This document shows, piece by piece, positions 39,957 to 50,638 of a DNA stretch of 64,000 bases. The position numbers were made by a program, and so were the translations under genes. The notes below the pieces were generated by a model. It was given only the letters and a program-made list of their open reading frames with translations, made no database searches and was not told the origin of the DNA. This DNA comes from Thiocapsa marina 5811. GTDB lineage: Bacteria; Pseudomonadota; Gammaproteobacteria; Chromatiales; Chromatiaceae. How positions within the stretch are numbered: position 1 is the first letter of the stretch; each line of letters starts with the position of its first letter. Location: assembly GCF_000223985.1 (NCBI RefSeq), contig NZ_AFWV01000001.1, forward strand, positions 1-64,000, given 5' to 3'.

Positions 39957-40991
39957 TCAGGCGGACCACCAAGGGGGCAGCTCGGCGAGCACCGCGAGCG
40001 CCACCACGAGGATCCAGACGATCGTGATCGGGATGAACACCTTCCAACCCAGACGCATGATCTGGTCGTAGCGATAGCGCGGGAAGGTCGCCCGTAACCA
40101 CAAGAATACGAACATGAAGAAGAAGGTCTTGAGCAACAGCCAATGGAAACCGTCGCCCAGGATAGCGATCCCCTCGACCCACGCCTGCGGGAAGGGCGAG
40201 AGCCAGCCTCCCATGAAGAGCAGTGCCGAGAGCGCCGAGATGAGGATCATGTTCGCGTATTCGGCGAGGAAGAAGACCGCGAAGGCCATCCCGGAATACT
40301 CGACGTGGAAACCGGCGACGATCTCGGACTCGCCTTCGGCGACGTCGAAGGGCGCGCGGTTGGTCTCGGCGATACCCGAGATCAGATAAACGCCGAACAA
40401 CGGCAGCAACGGCAGCCAGAACCAGGTCAGGAGGTTGCCCTCTTGCGCCGCGACGATCGCGCCCAGATTCAAACTTCCGGCGGCGACCAATACACCGACC
40501 AACGCAAAGCCCATCGCGATCTCATAGGCGACGATCTGAGCGGCCGAGCGCATGGCGCCGAGCAACGCATATTTCGAATTCGACGCCCAACCCGCGATGA
40601 TGATGCCGTAGACACCGAGCGAGGTCAGCGCAAGCAGATAGAGCAAGCCGGCATTGATGTCGGCCAGCACCAGCCCTTCGTCGAAGGGGAACACCGCCCA
40701 TGCAGCCAAGGCCGGCGCGATCGCGATCATGGGCGCCAACAAGAACAGGACCTTGTCGGCCTTGGTCGGGATGACGATCTCCTTCATCATCAGCTTGACC
40801 GCATCCGCAATCGGCTGCAGCGAGCCGCGCCAGCCGACCCGGTTGGGCCCGATGCGGACCTGGATATAGCCGATCACCTTGCGCTCGGCCAAGGTGTAAT
40901 AGGCCACCATGCCGAGCAGCGGCAGGACGATCGCGATGATCTTGATCAGGATCTGGATCACCACGGGAAGCGCATTCCATAGTTCGATCAT
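39957..40991 (-). CDS. nuoH: NADH-quinone oxidoreductase subunit H
   Basis: A 344-residue membrane subunit of complex I that forms the quinone chamber with NuoB and NuoD. Marks are [23 protein letters not shown] near the N-terminus, the acidic loop [26 protein letters not shown], and [19 protein letters not shown] near the end. Eight membrane helices. The start is ATG 40991, 7 bp after nuoG. Standard length. Confidence 0.95.
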   Translation of the reverse strand: MIELWNALPVVIQILIKIIAIVLPLLGMVAYYTLAERKVIGYIQVRIGPNRVGWRGSLQPIADAVKLMMKEIVIPTKADKVLFLLAPMIAIAPALAAWAVFPFDEGLVLADINAGLLYLLALTSLGVYGIIIAGWASNSKYALLGAMRSAAQIVAYEIAMGFALVGVLVAAGSLNLGAIVAAQEGNLLTWFWLPLLPLFGVYLISGIAETNRAPFDVAEGESEIVAGFHVEYSGMAFAVFFLAEYANMILISALSALLFMGGWLSPFPQAWVEGIAILGDGFHWLLLKTFFFMFVFLWLRATFPRYRYDQIMRLGWKVFIPITIVWILVVALAVLAELPPWWSA

Positions 40992-40998
40992 CGTTGAT

Positions 40999-43401
40999 TC
41001 ATCCCGCCTCGCTGCCCGTCTCGCCGAACCACGGCCTGATCTCGACCGGGCCGATCTGCGCACCCAGCCGCCCGCTTCCGGTCACCGCCGCCGGGATCCG
41101 CGCACAGCCCATCGCGATCGCGTCGTCCAGGAAGACATTGGCCTCGACCTCGTGGCCGTTCTGAAGGATCAAGACCGTCTGATCGGCAATCAATCCATCG
41201 CCACGCGCCTGCTCGGGATGCAGATAGACACCGAAAGCCGCACCCTGCACGGGTGTGCGCTGCAGGGCCGGAGCCCGTCGGACCAGCGGATCGAGGGCAT
41301 AGATGGGAACGCTCCCGAGCCGCATCAGGCCGGCGGTTGTGCCGGGTGCAGCCGCCGGGTACTCCCCGCGCGGGGCGTTGTCGAGTGCGGCACCGTCGCA
41401 CAGCCCGTCAAGCTCATCGCGCACCTGCGCCGCATCCCGATACTCGAAGCCCGGAAGATCCAGCAGATTGCCCAGCACGCGCAGCACCTTCCAGCCGGGG
41501 CGGGCCTCGCCGGGCGGCACGACCGCACCCTGAAACCGCTGCCGGAGACCGCCCGCGTTGACGAAGGTCCCGGAGGTCTCGGCGAAGGCCCCGATCGGAA
41601 GCAGCACGTCGGCAACGGCTTCGAGCGACGGGGAACGGAAGGCGGAGCAGGCAATCACCAGATCGGCCGCCTCGCACATGGCCATCGCCCGCGCGGGGTC
41701 GTTCAGATCCCGATCCGGCTCCAAGCCCCAGAGGACCAGCGTGCTCGGCGGTGCGCTCAGCATCTCGCCCAACCCGAGGCCCTTGGACTCCGCAGGCCGG
41801 CCGCCGGGCAGCCCCTGCGGTACGGCACCGGCCAGATACGCGCCGACGCTGTTCGCCGCTGCCGGCAGAAAACCCACGACGGCGCCGCTCAACTCACCGA
41901 TCCGATAGGCGAGCGCCTTGAGCAAGGCATAGTCCGGATGTGCGGTGGCCAAGGCGCCCAGCAGAATGGTGCCGGTCGACTTCTCGCCCGCGGCACGCAA
42001 CGCGTCGGCGATCGCCTGATGCGCATCGTCGGGCTTGGCCGAGCCAATGACTGTCTTGAGTGTCTTCGACGCCTTGGCACCCAGTGCTTTCGCGATCGCC
42101 GCGAGGTCCGCGCCCATCTGCGACGGCGTCCCGACCAATTGCCGAGCGGGATGGGTCAGCGCCAGGGTCAAGGGATTCACACAAGCAACGGTTGCACCCT
42201 CCAGCGCAGCCTTGCGGATGCGGTGGGCCAACAGCGGCTGCTCTTGGCGGATCTCGGTTCCGATCAGGAGGATCGCCTCGCGGGTCTCCAGGTCGGCGAT
42301 CGGCAGGCCCAGCCAAGGCAGCATTGGATCGGCGTCGTCACCGCTGAAGTCCTGCTGGCGCAGACGATGATCGATATTGGCGCACCCTAGGCCACGCGCG
42401 ACCCGCTGCGCCAGATACAGCTCTTCGAGCGTCGCGTTCGGGGCCATCAGCCAGCCCATGCGGCTCGCATCGGCGGCCTTCAGACGCTCGGCGACTAGGG
42501 TCAATGCCTCTTGCCACTCGACTTCGCGCCAGACCCCGTCGGTCTTGATCATGGGCGCGGTCAGGCGATCCTCGGCGTTCAGACCCGCGTAGCTGAACCG
42601 ATCGCGGTCCGAGATCCAGGTCTCGTTGACCGCCTCGTTGTCGCGAGGATGCACGCGCATGACCCGACCGCCGCGAACATGCAGACGGATGTTGGAGCCG
42701 ACGCCGTCGTGCGGGGCGATGCTGTCGGCGTCGGTCAGCTCCCAGGCCCGCGCCGTGAAGCGGTAAGGCTTGGATGTCAGTGCCCCGACCGGACAGAGAT
42801 CGATGATGTTGCCCGAGAGCTCATGGCTCACGGTATGGGCGACGAAGGTGCCGATGCGCATGTCTTCGCCGCGACCGGTGGCGCCGAGCTCACGCACGCC
42901 GGCAATCTCGGCGCCGAAGCGCACGCAGCGGGTGCAATGGATGCAGCGGGTCATGTCGGTGGCGATGAGCGGACCGAGGTCCTCGTCCTTGACGACGCGC
43001 TTTCGCTCGGCAAAACGCGACACATCGCCGCCATAGCCCATCGCCACATCCTGCAGCTCGCATTCGCCGCCCTGATCGCAGATCGGACAGTCGAGCGGAT
43101 GATTGATGAGCAGGAATTCCATCGTTCCCTGCTGGGCATCGATGGCCTTGGGCGAGCGCGTCTGGACCTTCATCCCTGCGCCGACCGGCGTGGCGCATGC
43201 GGGTACCGGCTTGGGGAAGGGGCGACCGCCCTGCTCCGCCTCGACCAGGCACATGCGGCAGTTGGCCGCGATGGACAGCTTCTTGTGATAGCAGAAACGC
43301 GGGATGGTGATCCCCTCGCGGTCCGCGACCGCGATGATCATCTCTCCCGGATCCGCCTCGCAGGTGCGGCCGTCGATCTCGATCGTGATCTTGTCCGTCA
43401 T
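40999..43401 (-). CDS. nuoG: NADH-quinone oxidoreductase subunit G
   Basis: An 800-residue iron-sulfur subunit of complex I. The N-terminal ferredoxin-like domain has cysteines in [22 protein letters not shown], then [20 protein letters not shown], then the [4Fe-4S] stretch [13 protein letters not shown]. The remaining 550 residues are a molybdopterin-oxidoreductase-like domain that has lost its cofactor role. The ATG at 43401 is standard. The 161-bp gap to nuoF contains a GC-rich hairpin (CGGGGCGA to TCGCCCCG, near 43512-43543) and may be a processing site. Confidence 0.94.
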   Translation of the reverse strand: MTDKITIEIDGRTCEADPGEMIIAVADREGITIPRFCYHKKLSIAANCRMCLVEAEQGGRPFPKPVPACATPVGAGMKVQTRSPKAIDAQQGTMEFLLINHPLDCPICDQGGECELQDVAMGYGGDVSRFAERKRVVKDEDLGPLIATDMTRCIHCTRCVRFGAEIAGVRELGATGRGEDMRIGTFVAHTVSHELSGNIIDLCPVGALTSKPYRFTARAWELTDADSIAPHDGVGSNIRLHVRGGRVMRVHPRDNEAVNETWISDRDRFSYAGLNAEDRLTAPMIKTDGVWREVEWQEALTLVAERLKAADASRMGWLMAPNATLEELYLAQRVARGLGCANIDHRLRQQDFSGDDADPMLPWLGLPIADLETREAILLIGTEIRQEQPLLAHRIRKAALEGATVACVNPLTLALTHPARQLVGTPSQMGADLAAIAKALGAKASKTLKTVIGSAKPDDAHQAIADALRAAGEKSTGTILLGALATAHPDYALLKALAYRIGELSGAVVGFLPAAANSVGAYLAGAVPQGLPGGRPAESKGLGLGEMLSAPPSTLVLWGLEPDRDLNDPARAMAMCEAADLVIACSAFRSPSLEAVADVLLPIGAFAETSGTFVNAGGLRQRFQGAVVPPGEARPGWKVLRVLGNLLDLPGFEYRDAAQVRDELDGLCDGAALDNAPRGEYPAAAPGTTAGLMRLGSVPIYALDPLVRRAPALQRTPVQGAAFGVYLHPEQARGDGLIADQTVLILQNGHEVEANVFLDDAIAMGCARIPAAVTGSGRLGAQIGPVEIRPWFGETGSEAG

Positions 43402-43562
43402 TCAGCTCTCTCGATCGGCGCCCGTGGGCCGGATGTCGCGCACCGGTGCGGCGCACGTTCTCGGACCTGCTCGCTCGCGCGAACGGGGCCATTCTACAAG
43501 TTTGCGATTCCGGGGCGACGACGGCGAGCCGCGCTCGCCCCGATTCGGATCAGGCCGCAGGT

Positions 43563-44846
43563 CTAGGCTGCCATGCTTTGGCCGTGCTCGATCAGGTGCT
43601 CGAATTCGTGTCGGTAATGCGTGAGAAAACTCTGCACCGGCATTGCCGCGGCATCGCCCAACGCACAAATGGTCCGCCCGCCGATCCGACCCGCGACACT
43701 GTCGAGCAGGTCGAGATCGCCTGGCCGGCCCTTGCCGTCCAGGATGCGGCGCAGCACCCGCTCCAGCCAACCGGTCCCTTCGCGACAGGGCGTACACTGA
43801 CCGCAGGACTCATGCATGTAGAAGTGCGACAGGTTGTGCAGCACCCGGACCATGCAGGTCCCCTCGGCGATCACGATCACGGCACCCGAGCCCAACATGG
43901 AGCCGGCCTTCGCGATCGAATCGTAATCCATGTCGACATCCATCATGATGTCGCCGGGCACCACCGGAACGGATGACCCGCCGGGGATCACGGCCTTGAG
44001 CGCACGGCCGTCCTTCATCCCGCCGGCCAGCTCGAGAAGATCCCGGAAGGGCGTACCCAGCGGCACCTCGAAGTTGTCCGGGCGCGCGACATGACCGGTG
44101 ACCGAAAAGAGCTTGGGACCGCCGTTGTTCGGGCGCCCCTGCTCGAGGAACCACTGCCCGCCCTTCTCCAGGATGACCGGGATCGACGCCAGCGACTCGG
44201 TGTTGTTGATGGTGGTCGGACGCCCGTAAAGACCGAACTGGGCCGGGAACGGCGGCTTGAAGCGCGGTTGACCCTTCTTGCCCTCGATCGACTCGAGTAG
44301 AGCCGTCTCTTCGCCGCAGATGTAGGCCCCCGCGCCGAGATGGTTGTAGAGGTCGAAATCCACACCCGAGCCCTGGATGTCCTTGCCCAACAGACCCGCC
44401 GCGTAGGCCTCGCGAATGGCCTCCTCGCACCGCTCGATCGGCTCGTAGAACTCGCCGCGGATGTAGTTGTAGCCGACCGTCGCACCGATACAGTAGCCGG
44501 CGATCGCCATGCCCTCGATCAACTGATGCGGGTTGTAGCGCAGGATATCGCGATCCTTGCAGGTTCCGGGCTCGCCCTCGTCGGAGTTGCAGACGATGTA
44601 CTTTTGGCCCGGAGCGTTGCGCGGCATGAAGCTCCACTTCAGACCCGTCGGGAACCCCGCGCCGCCGCGACCACGCAGCGCCGAGAGCTTGACCTCTTCG
44701 ATGACGTCGGCCGGGTCCGGGCGCTCGCGCAGGATCTTCTCCCACTGCACATAGCCTCCGAGGCTGCGATAGGCATCCAAGGTGTGCCGGGTGCTCGCAT
44801 CCAGGTGCATATTGCGGAAACAGACGCTGTTCTGATTCGGGACCAT
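43563..44846 (-). CDS. nuoF: NADH-quinone oxidoreductase subunit F
   Basis: A 427-residue flavin and NADH-binding subunit of complex I. The NADH loop is [13 protein letters not shown] (about residues 59-71), the FMN region is [20 protein letters not shown], and the [4Fe-4S] cysteines are in [15 protein letters not shown] near residue 350. It accepts hydride from NADH and feeds the iron-sulfur chain. The start ATG 44846 is 4 bp after the nuoE stop. Complete and standard. Confidence 0.95.
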   Translation of the reverse strand: MVPNQNSVCFRNMHLDASTRHTLDAYRSLGGYVQWEKILRERPDPADVIEEVKLSALRGRGGAGFPTGLKWSFMPRNAPGQKYIVCNSDEGEPGTCKDRDILRYNPHQLIEGMAIAGYCIGATVGYNYIRGEFYEPIERCEEAIREAYAAGLLGKDIQGSGVDFDLYNHLGAGAYICGEETALLESIEGKKGQPRFKPPFPAQFGLYGRPTTINNTESLASIPVILEKGGQWFLEQGRPNNGGPKLFSVTGHVARPDNFEVPLGTPFRDLLELAGGMKDGRALKAVIPGGSSVPVVPGDIMMDVDMDYDSIAKAGSMLGSGAVIVIAEGTCMVRVLHNLSHFYMHESCGQCTPCREGTGWLERVLRRILDGKGRPGDLDLLDSVAGRIGGRTICALGDAAAMPVQSFLTHYRHEFEHLIEHGQSMAA

Positions 44847-44850
44847 CGGC

Positions 44851-45378
44851 CTACTCCAACTCGTCGATCAGCTTATCGAGCGCTTGGGGCGAGAGGTTCT
44901 CGTGGTAGGTCTTGTCGACCAACACCGCGGGCGCATGTCGGCACGCACCGAGACACTCCACCTCTTTGAAGGTAAAGCGACCGTCGGCCGTGGTCTCGCC
45001 GAGACGCACGTCGTACTTATGCTCGACATGCTCGATCAGCTCCTCGGAGCCCAACAGCAGGCACGACACGCTGTTGCAGACACAGACCTTGTGCCGACCC
45101 TGCGGCTCCAGATCGTACATGCCGTAGAAGGTCGCGACCTCGTAGACGGACACCTCCGGCATATCCAGGTAGGCGGCAACATCGTTCATGAGCTCGGGGG
45201 TCAGCCAGCCGCCGTTGGCATCCTGCACGATGGTCAGGGCGGGCATCACCGCGGACTGTTTCCATTCGGACGGATACTTGGCGATCCAGGTCTCGATCTG
45301 CTCGCGAATCTCCGGGGTGAAGAGGGTCGATTTATCGCGATCATGAATGACCGCAAGCGGTGCGTTGCGAAGGCTCAT
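44851..45378 (-). CDS. nuoE: NADH-quinone oxidoreductase subunit E
   Basis: A 175-residue thioredoxin-like subunit of the NADH-oxidising module. It binds one [2Fe-2S] cluster through cysteines in [12 protein letters not shown] and [11 protein letters not shown]. The N-terminal helical domain is intact. Its start codon overlaps the end of nuoD at 45378, giving translational coupling. Confidence 0.94.
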   Translation of the reverse strand: MSLRNAPLAVIHDRDKSTLFTPEIREQIETWIAKYPSEWKQSAVMPALTIVQDANGGWLTPELMNDVAAYLDMPEVSVYEVATFYGMYDLEPQGRHKVCVCNSVSCLLLGSEELIEHVEHKYDVRLGETTADGRFTFKEVECLGACRHAPAVLVDKTYHENLSPQALDKLIDELE

Positions 45379-46634
45379 CAGCGATCGATCTCCCCGAAGA
45401 CAACATCCAGCGTCCCGATGATCGCCACCACGTCGGCGAGCATGTGGCCTTGGGACATCTCGTCCAACGCGGCCAGATGCGGGAAGCCCGGCGCACGGAC
45501 CTTTAGACGATAGGGCTTATTGGCGCCGTCCGACACGATATAACACCCGAACTCGCCCTTCGGTGCCTCGACCGCGGCGTAGACCTCGCCCGGCGGCGGA
45601 CAGTAGCCCTCGGTAAAGAGTTTGAAATGATGGATCAAGGCTTCCATGTCGTCCTTCATGTCCGCCCGTGACGGCGGCATGACCTTGTGATCCTCGATCG
45701 CGACCGGACCGGGATTGTCGCGCAACCATTGCACGCACTGCTTGACGATCCGATTGGACTGGCGCATCTCCTCCATACGGACCAGATAGCGGTCATAGCA
45801 ATCGCCGTTGACCCCGACCGGGATGTCGAAGTCCATTTTGTCGTAGGCGGCATACGGCTGCTTCTTGCGCAGGTCCCATTCGACGCCGGATCCACGCAGC
45901 ATCGGGCCCGTGAATCCAAGCTGGAGCGCACGCTCGGGCGAGACGACACCGATCCCGACGGTGCGCTGCTTCCAGATCCGATTATCCGTGAGCAGGGTCT
46001 CGTATTCGTCGACATGCCCCGGAAAGCGATCAGCGAAATCCTCGATGAAGTCGAGCAGCGAACCCTGACGGGGACCGTTGCGTTTGGCGATGGTCTTGGC
46101 GCTGTGCCACTTGGAGCTTCCCGAATACTGCGGCATCCGATCGGGCAGATCCCGATAGACGCCACCGGGGCGGTAATAGGTCGCGTGCATCCGCGCGCCC
46201 GAGACCGCTTCGTAACAGTCGAGCAGGTCTTCGCGCTCGCGAAAGCAGTAGAGGAACACCGTCATGGCGCCGATATCCAGGCCATGCGCGGCGAGCCACA
46301 TCAGGTGATTCAGGATGCGGGTGATCTCGTCGAACATGGTGCGGATGTACTGAGCGCGCTCCGGCGCTTCCACCCCGAGCAGCTTCTCGATCGCCCGGAC
46401 ATAGCCATGCTCGTTGCACATCATGGACACATAGTCGAGCCGGTCCATGTAACCGATGCTTTGGTTGAACGGCTTGGACTCGGCGAGCTTTTCGGTTGCA
46501 CGATGCAGCAGGCCGATATGCGGATCGGCGCGCTCGATCACCTCGCCGTCCATCTCGAGCACGAGACGCAGTACGCCGTGTGCCGACGGATGCTGCGGTC
46601 CGAAGTTCAGGGTGTAGTTGCGAATCTCAGGCAT
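45378..46634 (-). CDS. nuoD: NADH-quinone oxidoreductase subunit D
   Basis: A 418-residue peripheral-arm subunit that lines the quinone site with NuoB. It is related to NiFe-hydrogenase large subunits but lacks the metal cysteines. Marks are [22 protein letters not shown] (quinone-loop His) near residue 10 and [20 protein letters not shown] near the C-terminus. It overlaps nuoC by 8 bp and touches nuoE. Length is standard. Confidence 0.95.
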   Translation of the reverse strand: MPEIRNYTLNFGPQHPSAHGVLRLVLEMDGEVIERADPHIGLLHRATEKLAESKPFNQSIGYMDRLDYVSMMCNEHGYVRAIEKLLGVEAPERAQYIRTMFDEITRILNHLMWLAAHGLDIGAMTVFLYCFREREDLLDCYEAVSGARMHATYYRPGGVYRDLPDRMPQYSGSSKWHSAKTIAKRNGPRQGSLLDFIEDFADRFPGHVDEYETLLTDNRIWKQRTVGIGVVSPERALQLGFTGPMLRGSGVEWDLRKKQPYAAYDKMDFDIPVGVNGDCYDRYLVRMEEMRQSNRIVKQCVQWLRDNPGPVAIEDHKVMPPSRADMKDDMEALIHHFKLFTEGYCPPPGEVYAAVEAPKGEFGCYIVSDGANKPYRLKVRAPGFPHLAALDEMSQGHMLADVVAIIGTLDVVFGEIDR

Positions 46635-47340
46635 CGGAGGCCTCCGTGCTCGCGCCCGTCTGGACGTATCGACTGTCGGAGCGGATCACGCGCGGCACCA
46701 GGACACGCGGCGTGATCGAAACCGGCTCGTAGATGACGCGACCCTGCTCCGGGTCGTAGCGCATTTCGACATGCCCGGACAGAGGAAAGTCCTTCCGAAA
46801 GGGATGTCCGACAAAGCCGTAGTCGGTGAGGATGCGACGCAGATCCGGATGCCCGCGAAAGAGGATACCGAAGAGATCGAATGCCTCGCGCTCGAACCAA
46901 TTGGCCGCCGCCCACACCGGGACGACGGAGTCGACCATCGGCTGACGGCTTCCCGCGTAGACGCGCAGGCGAACCCGCCGATTGTGGACCAGCGACAGCA
47001 GATGATAGACGACGGCAAAGCGCTTGGGATCGTCGACGGCCAGCTCCTGGTCGCGATCCACCCCACGACCGAAGCCTGTCGTGGATGCCTCTTCGGTCGC
47101 CCACTCGGATTTGCCGTAAGCGGCATAATCGACGCCGCACAGGTCGATCAGCTGCTCGAACCGCAGTTGCGGATGATCACGAAGGATCCACGCCACGTCG
47201 GTCAAGTGCTCCGACGGCACGATCAAGGTGACCTCGCCGAGCGCCGTGACGGTCTCGCAGCCCTGGCCGGTCAGCGCCTCTGCGAGTGCATCGACGAGCG
47301 CGGTCAGCCTGACGGGGTTGGACAGGATGTCTTTTGCCAT
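46627..47340 (-). CDS. nuoC: NADH-quinone oxidoreductase subunit C
   Basis: A 237-residue peripheral-arm subunit of complex I, separate from NuoD as in most proteobacteria outside the enterics. The signature is [38 protein letters not shown] (ERE and DYGF/HPxRKD elements). I use the ATG at 47340 (MAKDILSNP); the frame remains open upstream into nuoB, which is unlikely to be used. It overlaps nuoD by 8 bp. Confidence 0.94.
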   Translation of the reverse strand: MAKDILSNPVRLTALVDALAEALTGQGCETVTALGEVTLIVPSEHLTDVAWILRDHPQLRFEQLIDLCGVDYAAYGKSEWATEEASTTGFGRGVDRDQELAVDDPKRFAVVYHLLSLVHNRRVRLRVYAGSRQPMVDSVVPVWAAANWFEREAFDLFGILFRGHPDLRRILTDYGFVGHPFRKDFPLSGHVEMRYDPEQGRVIYEPVSITPRVLVPRVIRSDSRYVQTGASTEASDA

Positions 47341-47356
47341 TGGAATTGCGTACGAC

Positions 47357-47833
47357 TCAGCGAGCGATGGTATTGGTACGGCGAATCTTGTTCTGCAACT
47401 GCAGGATGCCGTAAAGCAGGGCCTCGGCAGTCGGCGGACATCCCGGCACGTAAATATCGACAGGGACGATCCGATCACAACCCCTCACCACCGCATAAGA
47501 GTAGTGGTAATAACCGCCGCCGTTCGCACAGGAGCCCATCGAGATCACCCAGCGTGGCTCGGCCATCTGGTCATAGACCTTGCGCAGTGCCGGAGCCATC
47601 TTGTTGACCAATGTGCCCGCAACGATCATGACGTCGGATTGACGAGGGCTGGGGCGAAACACGATGCCGAAACGGTCCAGGTCATAGCGCGCCGCACCTG
47701 CGTGCATCATCTCGACCGCGCAACAGGCCAGACCGAAGGTCATGGGCCACAATGATCCGGTTCGAGCCCAGTTGATGAGCTTGTCGGCCGTCGTCGTGAC
47801 CACGCCTTCTTCGAGGATGCCCTCTATTCCCAT
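47357..47833 (-). CDS. nuoB: NADH-quinone oxidoreductase subunit B
   Basis: A 158-residue subunit holding the terminal [4Fe-4S] cluster N2 that reduces quinone. The cluster cysteines are the tandem pair in [11 protein letters not shown], one in GSCANGGG and one in [12 protein letters not shown]. The ATG at 47833 overlaps nuoA by 10 bp. Complete, standard length. Confidence 0.95.
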   Translation of the reverse strand: MGIEGILEEGVVTTTADKLINWARTGSLWPMTFGLACCAVEMMHAGAARYDLDRFGIVFRPSPRQSDVMIVAGTLVNKMAPALRKVYDQMAEPRWVISMGSCANGGGYYHYSYAVVRGCDRIVPVDIYVPGCPPTAEALLYGILQLQNKIRRTNTIAR

Positions 47834-48180
47834 TCCAGCGCCCCCTTCTTCCACTCGTAGATAAATCCGACCACCAGGATCCCGAGAAAGACGAACATGG
47901 CCCAGAAGCCGTACATGCCGAGCTCGTCGAGCACCACCGCCCACGGGAAGAGGAAGGCGATTTCCAGATCGAAGACGATGAAGAGGATCGCGACAAGGTA
48001 GTAGCGCACGTCGAACTTTAGACGCGCGCTCTCGAAGGCCGCAAACCCACATTCATAGGGGGAGTCTTTCTCCGCGTCCGGACGTCGAGGTCCTAAGAGG
48101 TAACCCAATACGAGCGGGCCGACACCGACCAGGATCCCGATAATGATGAAGATCAGGATCGGTAGATAGTTGTCGAGCAT
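47824..48180 (-). CDS. nuoA: NADH-quinone oxidoreductase subunit A
   Basis: A 118-residue membrane subunit of complex I with three helices and the conserved loop [36 protein letters not shown]. It is the first gene of the complete nuoA-N cluster. GGGAGGA stands 6 bp before the ATG at 48180, and a good promoter lies 47-76 bp upstream. In a purple sulfur bacterium the complex can also run in reverse, making NADH from the proton gradient. Confidence 0.94.
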   Translation of the reverse strand: MLDNYLPILIFIIIGILVGVGPLVLGYLLGPRRPDAEKDSPYECGFAAFESARLKFDVRYYLVAILFIVFDLEIAFLFPWAVVLDELGMYGFWAMFVFLGILVVGFIYEWKKGALEWE

Positions 48181-48226
48181 CAGTCCTCCCGAATTTACTT
48201 ATTCTCTGACGTCGAGCCGGACGGAG

Positions 48227-48256
48227 AGTCTAGTGCAGCCATCACGGCACTGTCAA
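48227..48256 (-). promoter_or_regulatory. Sigma-70 type promoter of the nuo operon
   Basis: On the minus strand TTGACA (48256-48251) and TAGACT (48232-48227) are 18 bp apart. The start site would fall about 40 bp before nuoA. The position behind the tRNA terminator makes this the likely promoter of the nuo cluster. Confidence 0.7.
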
Positions 48257-48312
48257 CCCGCCGGTCAATTCAAATCATTAGGTTTTTCAAGCCTTTGCGC
48301 CTTATCGGACGC

Positions 48313-48348
48313 AAAAAAAACGGCATGTCGCTAGAGCGGCATGCCGTT
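48313..48348 (-). terminator. Intrinsic terminator behind tRNA-Leu
   Basis: On the minus strand AAACGGCATG pairs with CATGCCGTTT and is followed by a run of eight T. It ends the tpiA-secG-tRNA-Leu transcript before the nuo promoter. Confidence 0.9.
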
Positions 48349-48368
48349 TGCTTTCCTGCACTTGCAGA

Positions 48369-48453
48369 TGGTGCCGACGGCCAGACTCGAACTGGCACGG
48401 CTTACGCCACTACCCCCTCAAGATAGCGTGTCTACCAATTTCACCACGTCGGC
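48369..48453 (-). tRNA. leuU: tRNA-Leu (anticodon GAG)
   Basis: An 85-nt tRNA with encoded CCA end. The acceptor arm GCCGACG pairs with CGTCGGC. The anticodon arm is CTATC-TTGAGGG-GGTAG with anticodon GAG, reading CUC and CUU. The long variable arm (TGGCGTAAGCC) is typical of leucine tRNAs, and the T-arm CCAG-TTCGAGT-CTGG is intact. Position after secG matches leuU in other gammaproteobacteria. Confidence 0.95.
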
Positions 48454-48464
48454 GATAACTCTCT

Positions 48465-49052
48465 CTATTCCTGTGTCGCCGTATCGGCGCCCACGCCTTC
48501 ATTCTGCCCTTGGACGGCGCTCTCGTCGAGGGTCACCTCGGCATCGTCGACCACGACAGCCTTGTCGCCCGAGCCCTCGATGACAACCGTCTCAACGATC
48601 TCGCTCTGCGCGTTACCGGAGAAATCGCCGCCGATCGGATCCCCACCGGACAGATCGCCATTGGCGGGTACCGCGACGGCAGGCACATCCGTTCCCGAAT
48701 CACCGCCTTGGCCACCACCGCCCCCGGGAATTGCGGGGATGTCCGAGACCGGTTCTGCCGCGGGCGGCGGAACGATAATCGTGCGCTCGTCCACACGGTC
48801 CATGATCGTCACCGGCTCTGACCCCTTCGTCGCATAATACGCCAAAGCCATGCTGGTGAGAAAGAACATTGTTGCCATGATGCCCGTGGTGCGCGTCAGG
48901 AACGAACCCGAGCCGCGCGCACCGAACACGGTCGCGGAAGCACCGCTCCCGAACGCCGCGCCCGCATCCGCACCCTTCCCGTGTTGGATCAGGATCAGCC
49001 CGATCAATCCGAGCGACAGGAAGACCTGCATGACGGTCAAAATGGTTTGCAT
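48465..49052 (-). CDS. secG: Preprotein translocase subunit SecG with long C-terminal tail
   Basis: A 195-residue SecG, a two-helix partner of SecYE in protein export. The first 80 residues are standard: ILTVMQVFLSLGLIGLILIQHGKGADAGAAFG, then a second helix (GIMATMFFLTSMALAYY). The last 115 residues are a Gly/Pro-rich, then acidic tail, far longer than the roughly 110-residue Escherichia coli protein. The tail would face the periplasm. It sits between tpiA and tRNA-Leu, the conserved order. Confidence 0.9.
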   Translation of the reverse strand: MQTILTVMQVFLSLGLIGLILIQHGKGADAGAAFGSGASATVFGARGSGSFLTRTTGIMATMFFLTSMALAYYATKGSEPVTIMDRVDERTIIVPPPAAEPVSDIPAIPGGGGGQGGDSGTDVPAVAVPANGDLSGGDPIGGDFSGNAQSEIVETVVIEGSGDKAVVVDDAEVTLDESAVQGQNEGVGADTATQE

Positions 49053-49073
49053 GAATGTCTCGTTGCTGCAGCT

Positions 49074-49838
49074 TTAGGCCGCGAGCTGTTCTCCGGCCAA
49101 ACAAATCGCTAGAAAGTCATCGGCGCTCAGTGACGCGCCGCCGATCAAACCGCCGTCGATATCCGGCTGCGCCAGCAGCTCCACGGCGTTACCGGGTTTC
49201 ATGCTGCCTCCGTAGAGAATGCGCAACGTTGCGGCGATCGAGCCATTCGACGCAGCGATTCGGCCGCGGATGTAGGCATGAACGGCTTGCGCCTGCTCGG
49301 GCGTCGCCGTCTTCCCGGTGCCGATCGCCCAAACCGGCTCGTAGGCGATTTCGATTCCCGAGAAGGCATCGATACCGATCCGCTCGACGATGCCGTCGAT
49401 CTGAGCGGCGATCACCGACTCCATCTCGCCGGCCTCGCGCTGCTGCAGCGTCTCGCCCACGCATAGGATCGGGATCAGCCCGCTTTCGGTTGCGCGCACC
49501 AACTTCTGCGCGATGGACGCTTCGGTCTCTCCGTAATATTCGCGACGTTCCGAATGGCCGCAAATCACATACCGGCATCCGAAATCGGCCAGCATCGAGC
49601 CCGATACCTCTCCCGTGAAGGCGCCACCACCCTCGGTACACAGATTTTGAGCACCCAGCCGTACCGCGCTACCGGCGAGCAATTGTTCGCCGAGATAGAG
49701 ATACGGGAAGGGTACGCACACCGCGATCTCGGCCTTCGAGATTTCGCCGGCCCCGGCGACGACGCCGTTCAACAGTGCCTCGGCACTGGACTTGCTGCCG
49801 TTCATTTTCCAGTTTCCGGCGATCAGCGGCTGGCGCAT
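49074..49838 (-). CDS. tpiA: Triosephosphate isomerase
   Basis: A 254-residue TIM-barrel isomerase interconverting glyceraldehyde 3-phosphate and dihydroxyacetone phosphate. Catalytic residues are Lys in GNWKMNG (about residue 11), His in ICGHSERREYYGE (about 94) and Glu in AYEPVWAIGTGKTAT (about 166); the phosphate loop is LYGGSMKPGNA. ATG 49838 follows GGAGGGG. It serves glycolysis, the Calvin cycle and glycogen metabolism in this phototroph. Confidence 0.96.
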   Translation of the reverse strand: MRQPLIAGNWKMNGSKSSAEALLNGVVAGAGEISKAEIAVCVPFPYLYLGEQLLAGSAVRLGAQNLCTEGGGAFTGEVSGSMLADFGCRYVICGHSERREYYGETEASIAQKLVRATESGLIPILCVGETLQQREAGEMESVIAAQIDGIVERIGIDAFSGIEIAYEPVWAIGTGKTATPEQAQAVHAYIRGRIAASNGSIAATLRILYGGSMKPGNAVELLAQPDIDGGLIGGASLSADDFLAICLAGEQLAA

Positions 49839-50023
49839 CGGACCCCTCCAGGTAAGTCGAGCCCGCAAATTTAGCCGGCCTCGGTGCGGAAATCAAGCCT
49901 CGTTTGATTTACACTTGAAATGCGTCCGGTGCCTCCTGTCTTCTCCGAGCCCGTCGGCCATGCTCGGAGCCACCAAAGAGCACCGTCCAGACGCACTTCA
50001 AACAATCTGCTCTTAACATTATC

Positions 50024-50111
50024 TTGAGCCGCGTCAGGTAAGAGGCCCGCGTGGGTCTACCCAGGCCGGTTTCAGATCCAACGACGGTTTTGACTTCCGG
50101 GACGCGGTTCA
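50024..50111. repeat. Palindrome-ended gene-border element, copy 10
   Basis: Ends are TTGAGCCGCGTC and GACGCGGTTCAA. The last base lies directly before the ATG of smpB, so the element provides the whole proximal leader of smpB. Confidence 0.7.
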
Positions 50112-50591
50112 ATGGCGAAAGGAAAACAGAAGAAGAACGATGGCGGCTCGACCATCGCGCTCAACAAAAAGGCCGGACATGAGTACTTCATCGAGCAGCG
50201 CATCGAGGCCGGCTTGGTCCTGGAAGGCTGGGAGGTCAAGAGTCTGCGCGCCGGCCGCATCCAGCTCAAAGAGGGGTACGTCAAGATCCTGCACAGCGAG
50301 GCCTTTCTGATCGGCGCACATATCTCCGCCCTGGCCGCCGCATCCACCCACGTCAATCCGGATCCCACGCGCAGCCGCAAGCTGCTGCTCAAGCGCAGCG
50401 AGATCAACCGACTGATCGGCCAGACCGAGCGCGCCGGATACACACTCGTTCCCACGGCCATGTACTGGAAGCGCGGCAACGCCAAGCTGGAGATCGGGCT
50501 CGCCAAGGGCAAAAAGCAGCACGACAAGCGCGACACGGAGAAGGATCGCGACTGGCAACGCGACAAGGAACGCCTCTTCAAGACCGGCTGA
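50112..50591 (+). CDS. smpB: SsrA-binding protein SmpB
   Basis: A 159-residue partner of tmRNA that places it in the A site of stalled ribosomes. Marks are [30 protein letters not shown], then [12 protein letters not shown], and a basic C-terminal tail ([16 protein letters not shown]) that enters the mRNA channel. Length is standard. It lies 47 bp upstream of its RNA partner ssrA. A palindromic element replaces the normal ribosome-site region; no AGGAGG is visible, so initiation may be weak. Confidence 0.95.
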   Translation: MAKGKQKKNDGGSTIALNKKAGHEYFIEQRIEAGLVLEGWEVKSLRAGRIQLKEGYVKILHSEAFLIGAHISALAAASTHVNPDPTRSRKLLLKRSEINRLIGQTERAGYTLVPTAMYWKRGNAKLEIGLAKGKKQHDKRDTEKDRDWQRDKERLFKTG

Positions 50592-50638
50592 GCTTGCCGC
50601 GGAACCCGGGTTACTCTAGAGTGTCTTACTCGTGACTT

